Source: Bugula neritina
Lineage: Eukaryota; Bryozoa; Gymnolaemata; Cheilostomatida; Bugulidae
Assembly: GCA_964035545.1 (NCBI GenBank)
Contig: OZ037773.1
Coordinates: 4,287,251-4,331,750 of the forward strand
DNA length: 44,500 bases
Direction of reading: 5' to 3'
The position numbers and the translations under genes are program-made. Under the pieces are notes generated by a model. The model was not told where the DNA came from, made no database searches, and saw only the letters and a program-made list of their open reading frames with translations. This document shows positions 1-9,720 of the stretch, in pieces (the stretch's first letter is position 1; each line of letters starts with the position of its first letter).

Positions 1-160
1 CAAGTGAAAACATCAGCTTAAAGACATACCTTTCCGTCGCAGGGTCATTTCAAATTATATTTATAACTAGATAGATGTGATATGCACAAGAATGAGTACT
101 CAATGTGATAAACTTTAATTCAACTACTGAACAAGTCTACGCTGCTAGCACACTGTCACC

Positions 161-1536
161 ATGCCACCTAAAGTTAAAAACAAGGGAAAGAAACTCCAAA
201 AACTCTGTGCTAATAAACTAGAGGATGACAACTCTGAAGACCAGGATGATGAGATTGCTCTCAATGGAACAGATGATGACGGTGATGCCAGTACAAGCTC
301 GCTGTCATTTGCTAGTGAAAACTTCATAAACAGTAAAGCAGCCTCATTGGCAGCTAAGAACAGTTTTGCTTTGAGCAAGCAAAAGCGATGCAAGAAGAAA
401 AAGAAAGCATCCATTGGAAAAAAGTTGGATGTTAACACTTGCACAATCAGTGCTCTTAAGAAGGTAGTTTAATTTAAGGAGTGTTTGCTATGTTTATATT
501 ATAAGGTTGGTTGATATTAATAATTTTCATAGTAGAAGTTTGGCACCTAATGAATTATCACTTGTTTAATTCTTATACATCCATTTCTGTTCAAATGTTT
601 GAAGGTTTAAACTGAGCCTTATTATTATCAGCTACAACAAGTCACATATCTAGCTGTTACATATAATAGATTCTTTTGCAAATAAATTGTACATTGCATT
701 AAACTTTTATGAATTGTATGAGTTTGTAGCAATTTAATTTGACTCAGTCAGTATATTATAGAGCTGCATATACTACAAACATTTTAGACTGGGGTGCCAC
801 ATGCTGTAGCTCAGAAAATTGTACGGTATAGAAAGAAACACAAGTGTTTCGTACACATCAATGAGTTGTTGAGAGTTCAAGGGGTCAAAGGTGAACTCTT
901 TAGTCTCCTGGCTAAGTTGGTGTTTGTCGGATCAAATGCCGAAGAACTCAACACCCTATTAAGATCGTGAGTAGGCTGAGTATAAGATTTGATGCATTAT
1001 GGGCAATTAGTTTTAGAGTATGGAAGTTTTCTAATTCGTTTCAAGTTTCTGTAGCATTCTTATAAGTATACTTGTAACTACAGTGCTCCTTCCATATCTC
1101 CCAAATCTATTTTTAACGGAATTTCATAGGTCACAAGAAGGGCTTGAACCCCCATTCCGTCGTCTATGTATGGGTGTGACAAAAAAACTGAATTTAGCGA
1201 GTCCATAAGTTATAAATCTGGTATTCTACTATGTCACGAATTGAGGGTTGAATACTGAAGCTTAGTGAGATACGGAGGGAGCATTGTTATGCCTTAACAG
1301 AGATGCTAAATTTTGCCTGCATCTGCAGCTACACTCACTTATTGGTCTAAATTTACAGTAGAAAACCGGCAAACTCGAAATCAAATGTCAAGGCCAACAA
1401 AGGTAAAAGCAAAATTAGCTCGAGAACTCAGAAATTAAAGCTTCCTAACAAAACTGGACCAAGGAAGAGTAAATCAGCAAACTCCATAGCTGGCACAGAG
1501 AGAGACAACCCCCGCAGCTATGATCTTGTAGGTTGA
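161..1536 (+). CDS. Helix-hairpin-helix (ComEA-like) basic protein, exons 1-3
   Basis: Spliced gene with exons 161-463 (phase 0 exit), 788-966 (phase 2 exit) and 1359 onward. The start has a strong Kozak context (CACCATGCC). Exon 1 encodes about 101 residues: a Lys-rich N-terminus, an acidic Asp/Glu stretch and a KKKKK run. It ends with LDVNTCTISALKK, and exon 2 continues TGVPHAVAQKIVRYRKKH and then INELLRVQGVKG. Together these read as a ComEA/EEPD1-type helix-hairpin-helix domain (N-T-x-x-x-L-x-x-x-G-[IV]-x-x-x-x-A-x-x-I-x-x-[YR]-R), so intron 1 interrupts a recognisable domain, which supports the splice. Exon 3 is Lys/Ser-rich and probably disordered. It either stops at TGA 1534-1536 (219 aa) or splices at a GTAGGT donor at 1528 to the exons at 9721-10717 (340 aa). 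Such domains usually bind DNA non-specifically; that function is inferred. No better ortholog is recognised. Confidence 0.75.
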
Positions 1537-1776
1537 TCACATCACTGCTTCAGTACACTATTGATTTTACTGATTAACCTAAACAGCGTGTAATATTTCA
1601 TGTGCCATGTGTATAGATATAAGCCAGTATTGTGGGCTCATTATGAGCTTCCTAAATTTGGAAAACTATTTAGCATCTTTTATGAAAATATTCAACAAGT
1701 TCGACATGTTTTGCTTGGCAAAAGTCAATGAAATAGTATATCAAATGACATTTTACCAAGTTTTAAGGTTCTAATC

Positions 1777-1860
1777 CAGGGGTGTCCAACCTTTTCAGAC
1801 CGAGGGCCAGTCTGCAAGTTTCAGCTTGAGCTGGGGGCCACAACATTTTTTCTGTTTTTA
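1777..1860 (+). mobile_element. hAT-like transposon end (fragment)
   Basis: CAGGGGTGTCCAACC followed by GAGGGCCAG and GGGGGCCACA is the familiar terminus of many non-autonomous hAT elements (CAGGGGTGTCCAAAC, GAGGGCCA, GGGCCACA). I could not find the opposite inverted terminus (GGTTGGACACCCCTG) or a matching 8-bp target duplication before the foldback element, so the right border is unknown. Confidence 0.55.
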
Positions 1861-2496
1861 AAATCAATTTTCAAGATTCATTAAACATCTGCAGGCTATA
1901 TGTAGTGTAATTATAAGCGCGGGCTAGGCTTTGCATGTTTATTAAAATCATAACATATTTAAATAGATATATATTATTTACGTGTGTGTATGTGTGTATA
2001 TATGCATTTAGTTAAAATAGGTAAACAAGAAACATTTCATTTTTATTACTTTAATAATCAATAATTATATATATGCATTTATGTTTGTGCATAAAAAATT
2101 ATACATATATACATACAAAGTATATATTCATGATTGTAAATGCAAATGTAAACAAGATGTGCCAGTGCTAAGAGTCTGTACTCATACCAGTATAGTTATA
2201 GTTTACAACCATCAGTGAAACACTTGTGAGTACACAGTGAGTACTGTTTGCCTGGAACAATTCTGTTAATATCTGGTTTCGTATCAAAACATATAACCCT
2301 TAGTTGCTGGACTAAGTGCTGACTAGTGAGTGAAGTGTAGTATATATTTTGTGTATTTCATTTGACTGAAAATTAAAAGTTCAAAGTTCAAACCTTCAAG
2401 CCATCTCAGTGCAGCATCTAACAAGTAGTCAAAGGTCAAAGGTCAAGGCGATCACAAACCCCTAATCATTTCAGTACATACTCGCACAATATTCAA
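1861..2496. other. AT-rich intronic DNA, no gene seen
   Basis: AT-rich sequence with TA/TG dinucleotide runs, probably the interior or remains of the hAT-like element plus intron. No coding potential seen. A perfect AGGTCA direct repeat with 1-base spacing lies at 2433-2445 (see rejected items). Confidence 0.4.
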
Positions 2497-2857
2497 TCAC
2501 GGGCTTTCCATGTACCGATCTCAGATCGATCTCGCTGAGATCGATCTGAGCACGTTTCTCAGATCGATCGTTTTTCCATGAGAGTGTCAGATCGATCTTG
2601 CGAAGTTGCCTCCTCTTAAGTGAAGGATACTTTAAAAGTACAATTTGTTCGCCTATTTGAGTGATTAAAGCTACTACTGTTGAAAACAAGATGGTAGTAG
2701 TCTAAAATTTAATCCCAGCTATAAAATATACGCAGCAAAGCTTTCAGTGTATGGTAATTTGGCCAATTTAAAATAATTAATTTTAATTTTTAAGCTTGAC
2801 AGCTTATATAAAATTAATGGCTGTCTTGCAGATTATTAATAAAAGTACAGGACTGTT
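2497..2857 (-). repeat. Left arm of the foldback element
   Basis: Starts with AATCACGGGCTTTCCATG, passes through tandem GATCGATC palindromes (2521-2600) and an AT-rich inner part, and is interrupted at its inner end by the LTR at 2858. It pairs with about 8450-8820 with a few scattered mismatches. Confidence 0.8.
2853..2857. repeat. Target-site duplication CTGTT (left)
   Basis: CTGTT directly before the LTR, repeated directly after the other LTR at 8161-8165. Confidence 0.9.
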
Positions 2858-3267
2858 TGTTACCTGCAAGTGCAAATTAATATGAGAGTCAAACTCAAAA
2901 CAAATAACGGAGACTAGCAGTAACTTATAATAATGATTATAATAATAATTATAATAATAATACGAATAATAATATATCGACAGCCCCAAGCTGTCACCGT
3001 GACCTCCAAACCACCCCTTAGTCACCCCAATCTCCACCCGTGATCTGCCCAGCAAATCACCGTATTCGCCCAGAATACAATGACCAGAAACTTGAATTTG
3101 CTAAACTCTCTAATAGATATAAACGTTCTCAGTCCAACACTGTCACACGATTGATAGAGGCTTTTATTTCGCAGCGCAGCACGAGGAGAAGTCCTTGACC
3201 CCTGCTGTGTACCTAAGCACTCTATCTTGCTGCGCCGCTAACGGCATCGGCATACTTACAGCCCACA
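2858..3267 (-). repeat. 3' LTR (410 bp)
   Basis: Matches 7751-8160 along its full length with no difference seen. On the minus strand it begins TGTGGGCTGTAAG and ends GGTAACA. It contains a (TAA)-rich stretch around 2930-2975. Confidence 0.95.
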
Positions 3268-3275
3268 TCTCCCCT
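3268..3275 (-). promoter_or_regulatory. Polypurine tract of the retrotransposon
   Basis: On the minus strand AGGGGAGA lies directly against the TG of the 3' LTR, the position of the plus-strand DNA primer in LTR elements. Confidence 0.8.
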
Positions 3276-3292
3276 AGCTTCTTACAAAGCTA

Positions 3293-6200
3293 CTATGGAG
3301 ACGCCACGACCTCTGGCCAATCAACATAATCAGCCAAGTACGCAGGTCGCCGCCGCACACGTTGCGGCCGTCCATGATGGAGCAGCGGCACATCTGCATT
3401 CTCGCTCTCCTCAGCATCAACTCCAACCTGTTCGGTGGGGCGTTCTGGACACCTTACACCATTCACATCAGCATCGGGTTGGGCTGGGTCTTCCCGAATA
3501 GCATACTGACCCGCATTGGCCTCCTCGCCATGCTCCTCGCTCAACACTAACGGCAGATCCCCTGGAGGCCCAGCATAGGGTATATGCTGATCATCAACAC
3601 GAGCAGAGAGGCCACCCTGATGGCGCCTTCCACCGTGCTGAGCAAGCTCTCCACCATGGCGACGCTTTCGCACGTCTCTGACATGCCGTGGTACCCCATT
3701 CACACACACTGTGTGTCTTGATACAACCCCGGTGACCTCACCGAGTGCCCACTGCCTGGTGCACGAGGGTGTTGGTGGCTTCAGCCAGACTTCATCGCCA
3801 ATGGCGAAGTTACAGTCACCACAAACGCCAGCTTCTGTGGTATTAATATCAAATGGTACCCGCCAAGGGTATCGAAAGAGTACGTTAGAAGGCACCGAAC
3901 CTTCATCTGCGTCCTTCCTGGGTGTCACATTATACCAGAATGTGGCTTCTTCGGGAGAAATCCCCCCTCTCTCCGCAATCCTTTTGATTGTCCGGTGGTT
4001 TCTCTCGACAATCCCGTTGCCGCTCGGGGCGTAAGCGGCTCTGAATCGAAGAGATATTCCCCACTCGTCAGCAAACTCCTCAACAGATGCTGACCTGAAT
4101 GCCATGGAGTTGTCCAAGAGCAACTCTTCACATGGCCCTCGCTCAATCACAACGCTGCGCAATTGAGCAACAATTTTTTCTGCAGACTCACTCTGAAGAC
4201 GTCGCCAGATGGCCAGTCGCGACGGACCACAGTCGACCATCGACAGAAACAGTCTGCCATCGTAGTGGGTTACATCAATCGCAACTCTCTGCCAATTTCC
4301 TTCTACTGACAAGCTTCCTGTCGGGACAATGTTCTCAGACCTTAAGGCGGGGTCGACCCTCTGGCATGTCTCACACCCAGCCAACTCGCGCTTCACTTGC
4401 TCTCTGGACAGATCTCTACGAATTTGTCGAGCAAGGTAAAGCGTCCGATCAACGCCTAAATGATGAGGCAGGTGCGCCGCCCAAATGGCATCTTCCACAC
4501 TTTCCCCTGTTGAAAGTGCTGCAATCACCTGCATGTCGGTGCTGCCAAGTCCACGGCTCCCAAGCCACTGCTTAGCCACCCTAGTCATGCAATCAGCTTT
4601 GTTTTCTGCCGTCGGCACAAAACGAACTGATATTTCAAGGTCGAACTCGGTGATCGTGTCTCGGATTACACCCAAACGACGCTTTATGAGCATCTCTGCA
4701 GCACTCTTTGTTCTTACGCGACTACGGGCGTCAACAGTGTTTCCCATCCAGTTGACGACCGTGAGCGAGTCGATTGCTAGCGTGAAGGTTTTAAACCCCC
4801 ACGTGACCGCCAGGTTGATTCCTCTAGCCACAGCCTCCAACTCGGCAACATTGATATGGGAATGATCGGACTCCTTCCGTAGCCATGACGCATCCTCTAC
4901 AACATTGCCATCTACCTCCAGGACCACGCCTATCCCTATGGAGCTAGCATCTGTCCACACTGTAACAGATCCCCCTGGATTCACTCGCCAGCACCCCCGC
5001 ACAGGGTCCTCTCGCTTAGCTCTGTTCAGCAACTCTGCAGCCAGATTGCTGACAGCATTTCCAACAGGAGCATCCCAACCCCCACCACATCCTAATCGTT
5101 TGAGGAAGCTGCAGTGCATACGGAGCCATCCGGCCACCGGATAGTGACCGACCAACCGACCACAAAGGGAGAAGAGGCCACGCTTTGTGAGGCTTTTTGG
5201 CTTCAAGTGGATCTCTGAGAGGGCTGTTGCCCTCATCATTCGTAGTTCTCCGCGACTGTCGCTTTTAAGGGCAATTCCCAACAGTCGACCTCCATCAAGA
5301 CTTTCCGGCTCTTTAGTCTCGAGCCCATACTTGGCTAGATGCTTTCGTACTTCCTCAGCACCGACAACAGACTCCTGCACCACTATGTCATCAATGTAGT
5401 GGTCCGTTGCCCGACGAACCCGGTCGTCCATCGACAGTACTTTACCAAGAATCGAAGTCATAATTCTGGGAGCGCACGACAGTCCAAAACCGAGCCGAGT
5501 CAGGGCGTAGTGCACCCCCTTATGTCTAACGACCTGGTACTTCCACAGATCTTTGGCTATGTGAATTTGAAGATAGGCTGACTTCAGATCCACAACTCGG
5601 AGGTTACCTTTCAACTGTCTCCACTTTCTAATCTTTTCACTACACACCGCAACCTTGTCATCGCCAGTGTGAGATTCCACGTAGTTGTTCAGCTCACGGT
5701 AGTCCATGACCGGCCGCACCTTGTCCTTAGTTGGCTGGAACACTGCAAGCAAAGGGATAACCCCTTCAACTGGGCCATCCCATCGCTTTAACCAACCCTT
5801 GGAGATCCAGCTCTCCAGCTCTGCGCAGTAGCGTTCATGAATCTGAGGCGCCTGAGTACACCTGTACTCTGACACACGAGTTTGGAGCTTTGATGGAGAC
5901 TCCCCGGTCCACCGCCAACTGACGGTCCATCGACCATTGTCGAAATTGGCCACGAAATCGGGATCCTCCACTCGCAGCGACCCCAAGTCACTGCTACGAC
6001 TATCATTGACAGCTGTCGTAGCCCCACAGGCCAGGCCTGGGCTGGCAACTTTCTGACGAGGAAAGTCACAGCAGCCAGCTGAACTCTGCTTTCCCCAGAC
6101 AACAGAGTATCGCGAGTCAGAGCCTCTCCTGACAGTCACACCTCCCATATGGTCGATGGCATCACCACCAATGAGGCAATCAACGCCAAGGTTCCCCAAC

Positions 6201-6514
6201 TCGCTCATGACAGGAGCCGAGACACTGAAGCAGTGTCCCTGCAGTCCAACGGTAACTCGGCAAGTGCCCTCCACGTGAGAGGCACTGCCATCAGCCGTTA
6301 ATAACGGCCGGCCTGCTTTGAGCCGTTTCCCACCAACCACCCGCGGACTTACCAGAGTCCGCTCGCTTCCAGTGTCGACAAGACACGAGAAACAACGGCC
6401 GTTCAGCACTGCCTGAATGACGGGCATACGGCTACTTGTGGTAGTCCTACTAATTGCCCCAGATAGCGCCAAGCTATCCCGCGGTACGCATGCACCGCTC
6501 AGAACCTCGCTCAT
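3293..6514 (-). CDS. pol: Retrotransposon Pol: protease, RT, RNase H, integrase
   Basis: 1073 residues from the first Met, intact. Aspartic protease with active site DTGS at about 47-50. Reverse transcriptase about 240-440, with VDLKSAYLQI and the catalytic YIDD at about 373-376. RNase H has TDAS (about 521), E558 and D582. Integrase has an H-H-C-C zinc site (HLPHHLG about 681, CETC 714-717) and a DD35E core (D747, D801 in DNS, E837 in VERNH). The C-terminus is hydrophilic and I see no chromodomain. The frame is -1 relative to gag and stays open upstream of this Met through the end of gag, so it may be made by frameshifting or by re-initiation in the 32-base gap. Ends 26 bases before the 3' LTR. 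Confidence 0.95.
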   Translation of the reverse strand: MSEVLSGACVPRDSLALSGAISRTTTSSRMPVIQAVLNGRCFSCLVDTGSERTLVSPRVVGGKRLKAGRPLLTADGSASHVEGTCRVTVGLQGHCFSVSAPVMSELGNLGVDCLIGGDAIDHMGGVTVRRGSDSRYSVVWGKQSSAGCCDFPRQKVASPGLACGATTAVNDSRSSDLGSLRVEDPDFVANFDNGRWTVSWRWTGESPSKLQTRVSEYRCTQAPQIHERYCAELESWISKGWLKRWDGPVEGVIPLLAVFQPTKDKVRPVMDYRELNNYVESHTGDDKVAVCSEKIRKWRQLKGNLRVVDLKSAYLQIHIAKDLWKYQVVRHKGVHYALTRLGFGLSCAPRIMTSILGKVLSMDDRVRRATDHYIDDIVVQESVVGAEEVRKHLAKYGLETKEPESLDGGRLLGIALKSDSRGELRMMRATALSEIHLKPKSLTKRGLFSLCGRLVGHYPVAGWLRMHCSFLKRLGCGGGWDAPVGNAVSNLAAELLNRAKREDPVRGCWRVNPGGSVTVWTDASSIGIGVVLEVDGNVVEDASWLRKESDHSHINVAELEAVARGINLAVTWGFKTFTLAIDSLTVVNWMGNTVDARSRVRTKSAAEMLIKRRLGVIRDTITEFDLEISVRFVPTAENKADCMTRVAKQWLGSRGLGSTDMQVIAALSTGESVEDAIWAAHLPHHLGVDRTLYLARQIRRDLSREQVKRELAGCETCQRVDPALRSENIVPTGSLSVEGNWQRVAIDVTHYDGRLFLSMVDCGPSRLAIWRRLQSESAEKIVAQLRSVVIERGPCEELLLDNSMAFRSASVEEFADEWGISLRFRAAYAPSGNGIVERNHRTIKRIAERGGISPEEATFWYNVTPRKDADEGSVPSNVLFRYPWRVPFDINTTEAGVCGDCNFAIGDEVWLKPPTPSCTRQWALGEVTGVVSRHTVCVNGVPRHVRDVRKRRHGGELAQHGGRRHQGGLSARVDDQHIPYAGPPGDLPLVLSEEHGEEANAGQYAIREDPAQPDADVNGVRCPERPTEQVGVDAEESENADVPLLHHGRPQRVRRRPAYLADYVDWPEVVASP

Positions 6515-6546
6515 CGATAAAGAGCAAGGCCCTCGGCGGTTAACGC

Positions 6547-7614
6547 CTAAACTGTGGTATCCATGCTGGAGGATGCGGCGCCCCGAGTTGCATCCTCCGC
6601 CTGAAAACCCGGCTGGTTACCTTCCAGCCCTGCAGCTACTGCAGGCGGTTTCGGGCAGTCCCGAACCCAGTGGTCGATGCCTCCGCACCGGAAGCATCCA
6701 GCTCTCTTCCCAGAAGAGTTTCTCACGGGCCGCTTGTTGAAAGAAGCCCGCCTGCTCTCGGTGCAATCCTTTACCCGGTGTGCACCGCCACACCGATAGC
6801 AGGAACTGGCACCTGACTGCTGCTGCGCTCTTCCAGAAGCAGCAGCGACTTCCCCCGACTGTTGCCCAGATCTAGAACGGCGTGCAACAGCCCTGCGCGA
6901 GACCACTCTTTCTCGCACACGTGCCAAAACTGACCCAAAGTCGGCCTTGTAGGCACTTTCGAGGGTTACTGCCCACTCGTAGACAGAGGCCGGCAAGCCT
7001 TCATAAAACTGAGCTCGAAAACTCAGATCATTGCAGGTCATGCCGACTCGCCCACCGAACCGCTCCAAGCGGTCCAGGTACACGTCAATCGTGTCCCCGT
7101 CTTCCATGCGGCAGGTAGTGAACCTACGCCATGCTTCCTGCATAGGCATGGCGTACTCGGCCACCAAGGCCGCTTTTACTACATCCCATTGGGATGCTTC
7201 GGCCACACGCATCCTGCTGTAGACACGAGCAGCATTGCCACCCAACATGTAGATGAGGATTTCCGTTGGGGCAATCTGTTCTACCTCGCAGAGTCCCTCA
7301 AACTCCCTGATCCACGCAGTGACATCTACACTGCCATCGCCAGTAAACTGGGGCGTGGCTTGTCGAATTCTCGACAGAATCGGGCCCTTTGCCTGATTGA
7401 GGATGCTAGCCAAGACCCTCGCATCCAACAGAACTGGAGCTGCAAGCCCAGTGCCCGCAGATGATGGCCCGCCAAGGTCGGAAGCGCCACCAACTGCCGA
7501 ACTCTCCCCAGGAGAGTCCTTGCCTTCAATTTTCTCTCCTTCCCGTGACATTCCGTTCTCCACAGTCAACAAGTATGAGTAATAAACTATTTGACTGAGA
7601 ACCAGAATGCACAA
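6547..7614 (-). CDS. gag: Retrotransposon Gag with two zinc knuckles
   Basis: 355 residues from the first Met; an internal Met at 7551 (MSREGEK) is a likely alternative start because the first 21 residues look unlike Gag. A central retrotransposon-gag region (about 95-235, with WDVVKAALVAEY and DVYLDRLERF) is followed by a basic Arg/Gln linker and two nucleic-acid-binding knuckles: CYRCGGAHRVKDC (272-284, one residue short between the second Cys and His) and CFRCGGIDHWVRDC (307-320, classical CX2CX4HX4C). Ends TAG 33 bases upstream of the pol Met. It would package the element RNA. Confidence 0.93.
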   Translation of the reverse strand: MCILVLSQIVYYSYLLTVENGMSREGEKIEGKDSPGESSAVGGASDLGGPSSAGTGLAAPVLLDARVLASILNQAKGPILSRIRQATPQFTGDGSVDVTAWIREFEGLCEVEQIAPTEILIYMLGGNAARVYSRMRVAEASQWDVVKAALVAEYAMPMQEAWRRFTTCRMEDGDTIDVYLDRLERFGGRVGMTCNDLSFRAQFYEGLPASVYEWAVTLESAYKADFGSVLARVRERVVSRRAVARRSRSGQQSGEVAAASGRAQQQSGASSCYRCGGAHRVKDCTESRRASFNKRPVRNSSGKRAGCFRCGGIDHWVRDCPKPPAVAAGLEGNQPGFQAEDATRGAASSSMDTTV

Positions 7615-7750
7615 GCTTACTAACTACGTTTAAGTAGTAGTAAGAAACAGCAGTAATATTATGATTATATCACGTTGTTACTAACCATAAAGTAATAATA
7701 GTAATAATAGTAATAATAGCAATAATAATGATAATGCTGCCGAAATAGCT
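7615..7750 (-). other. Retrotransposon 5' leader, (TAA)-rich
   Basis: Between the 5' LTR and gag. Directly after the LTR the minus strand reads AGCTATTTCGGCAGC, which lacks the usual TGG start of a tRNA primer-binding site. TGGTTAGTAACA occurs about 60 bases further in. The rest is a (TAA/TAG)-rich repeat. Confidence 0.6.
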
Positions 7751-8160
7751 TGTTACCTGCAAGTGCAAATTAATATGAGAGTCAAACTCAAAACAAATAA
7801 CGGAGACTAGCAGTAACTTATAATAATGATTATAATAATAATTATAATAATAATACGAATAATAATATATCGACAGCCCCAAGCTGTCACCGTGACCTCC
7901 AAACCACCCCTTAGTCACCCCAATCTCCACCCGTGATCTGCCCAGCAAATCACCGTATTCGCCCAGAATACAATGACCAGAAACTTGAATTTGCTAAACT
8001 CTCTAATAGATATAAACGTTCTCAGTCCAACACTGTCACACGATTGATAGAGGCTTTTATTTCGCAGCGCAGCACGAGGAGAAGTCCTTGACCCCTGCTG
8101 TGTACCTAAGCACTCTATCTTGCTGCGCCGCTAACGGCATCGGCATACTTACAGCCCACA
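7751..8160 (-). repeat. 5' LTR (410 bp)
   Basis: Full-length partner of 2858-3267, same length and apparently the same sequence. It should hold the element's promoter on the minus strand. Confidence 0.95.
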
Positions 8161-8165
8161 CTGTT
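8161..8165. repeat. Target-site duplication CTGTT (right)
   Basis: Second copy of the 5-bp duplication flanking the LTR retrotransposon. Confidence 0.9.
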
Positions 8166-8449
8166 GGGCTTAAAATTACAAAGAAAATAGCTAATGAAAC
8201 TAAGTTTTGATAGTCATTTAAATTCAATTTAAATTTTCCCATTTTTTTACTTTCTACTGCATATAATTGAGTTTTCTTAATCATCGTACTGAAAGTCAAA
8301 ATTTTGGCATCTGAAAAAGTGGCTATCATAATTATTTAACACTTTGCTTAGTAATTATCAATAAGTTATCATTTTTATTAGCAGACAACATTGTAGCGCG
8401 CAGTCTTTTTCTACTTCTCAGATCGATCTGGCGTCTTTCCATGGTCTTA

Positions 8450-8946
8450 TTGACAGTCCTGTAAGTTTATTAATAATCTGCAAGACAGCCATTAATTTTA
8501 TATAAGCTGTCAAGCTAAAAAATTAAAATTAATTATTTTAAATTGGCCAAATTACCATACACTGAAAGCTTTGCTGCGTATAGTTTATAGCTGGGATTAA
8601 ATTTTAGACTACTACCATCTTGTTTTCAACAGTAGTAGCTTTAATCACTCAAACAGGTGAACAAATTTTACTTTTAAAGTATCCTTCACTTAAGAGGAGG
8701 CAACTTCGCGAGATCGATCTGACACTCTCATGGAAAAACGATCGATCTGAGCACATTTCTCAGATCGATCTCGGCGAGATCGATCTGAGATCGGTACATG
8801 GAAAGCCCGTGATTGACATGAGATCGATCTAAGTTCGAGCTCTACAGACCGACCAGCTCAGATCGACGGAGATCGATCTTTGGCGTCTTTCCATGGATCG
8901 ATCTCGCTGAGATCGATCTGAGATCGGTACATGGAAAGCCGGTGAT
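8450..8946 (+). repeat. Right arm of the foldback element with an extra GATCGATC module
   Basis: Inner part complementary to 2497-2857. After a first GGTACATGGAAAGCCCGTGATT (to about 8817) the module repeats with a second terminus GGTACATGGAAAGCCGGTGATT ending near 8946. The module CTTTCCATGG also occurs at 8435 and 8889. Confidence 0.75.
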
Positions 8947-9720
8947 TATAAAACAAAATTGTTTAGGCATCTAACCTTAAAACAGTATGTAAATGAAAAC
9001 TAACATATAGATAAGAATATTTTAGTACTGCATAAGTGAAGTGTGCCAGGGATTCTTCAACTACTTATCTTTCACAATACAATCAATAAAAATGAGATCT
9101 TAGTTATATACTTTTAAAAAAGTCTTGTCTCTATATGGCCTGTCCTGATTAAATGTCTTTGAAATATCTGTCTGTGCAGGATAGCTAAGGGCAACTTTTT
9201 AGCTGCAACTGCCTTGCTGAGGTTTGCATTGTAACTGTGTAAAAATTCAGTACCAATAAAAACAATCTCATTTGATTGAAGGCTACTAGAATCAAAATTT
9301 AAAAACTATATGGTGTGAATCTTATTTTTCTCATTGCAGCTTTTTTGGAATTTTTTCATTCTTTTGCAAAGTTGTAGGAAAAAAAACTGCACATTTTTGG
9401 CTAATTTTGCTTCAAAGTTGATTTTTGTAGTACCAGTAAAATATCTTAGCAGGAAAACATGATATCTGAATAAAAAAGCAATGACTTTTAAATTTTATAT
9501 AAATTGTGGATTTATACACTGGTCCAGTATTATAACATTAATACATATTATAATGTATCACATTTATTATGAATAATGCAATAAACTATTATAAATTTGT
9601 TTCACATTTATGATGGATAATACACTATTATAATATATCAAATGCATTATAACATAAATTAAAAAAAACAAGTCTATACGCAGCATCAATAGTCATATAT
9701 TTCCTGTTTCCTGTTTATAG
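8947..9720 (+). other. Intronic AT-rich DNA, no gene seen
   Basis: Sequence between the foldback element and the exon at 9721. No long ORF or recognisable repeat; it ends in a good polypyrimidine tract and acceptor (TTTCCTGTTTATAG). Confidence 0.5.

Larger units (their letters stand above)
2858..8160 (-). mobile_element. Complete LTR retrotransposon, Ty3/Gypsy-like, minus strand
   Basis: Two 410-bp LTRs bracket gag and pol, and both LTRs have TG...CA ends. The insertion is flanked by CTGTT on both sides (2853-2857 and 8161-8165), a 5-bp target duplication. A purine tract AGGGGAGA abuts the 3' LTR. Pol domains run protease, reverse transcriptase, RNase H, integrase, the order of Ty3/Gypsy (and BEL/Pao). 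By eye the LTRs show no differences and both ORFs are open, so this is a young and possibly mobile copy. It lies inside the foldback element and antisense to the host gene intron. No envelope-like ORF is present. Confidence 0.95.
2497..8946. mobile_element. Foldback-type inverted-repeat element, split by an LTR retrotransposon
   Basis: The left arm (2497-2857) is the reverse complement of the right arm (about 8450-8820). Both outer parts are built from AGATCGATCT palindromes and end in AATCACNGGCTTTCCATGTA (left) and its complement (right, 8920-8946). The right side carries one more copy of the GATCGATC module than the left. Without the retrotransposon the element is about 1.15 kb with a ~290-bp AT-rich centre (8161-8449). 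No transposase is encoded; the mirrored short ORFs in the two arms are products of the palindrome. It resembles foldback/long-TIR non-autonomous DNA elements. I could not define a target-site duplication. Confidence 0.7.

Noticed and set aside
2433-2445. AGGTCAAAGGTCA, a perfect nuclear-receptor DR1 motif
   Set aside because: A single short motif in intronic repeat-rich DNA; no evidence of function and easily a chance occurrence.
3295-7600. Many plus-strand ORFs opposite gag and pol
   Set aside because: They are antisense shadows of the GC-richer retrotransposon coding sequence, with no recognisable domains.
2471-8832. Two similar ~70-residue ORFs (2471-2689 minus, 8620-8832 plus)
   Set aside because: They are mirror images produced by the arms of the foldback element, not a gene pair; no domain or conserved start context.
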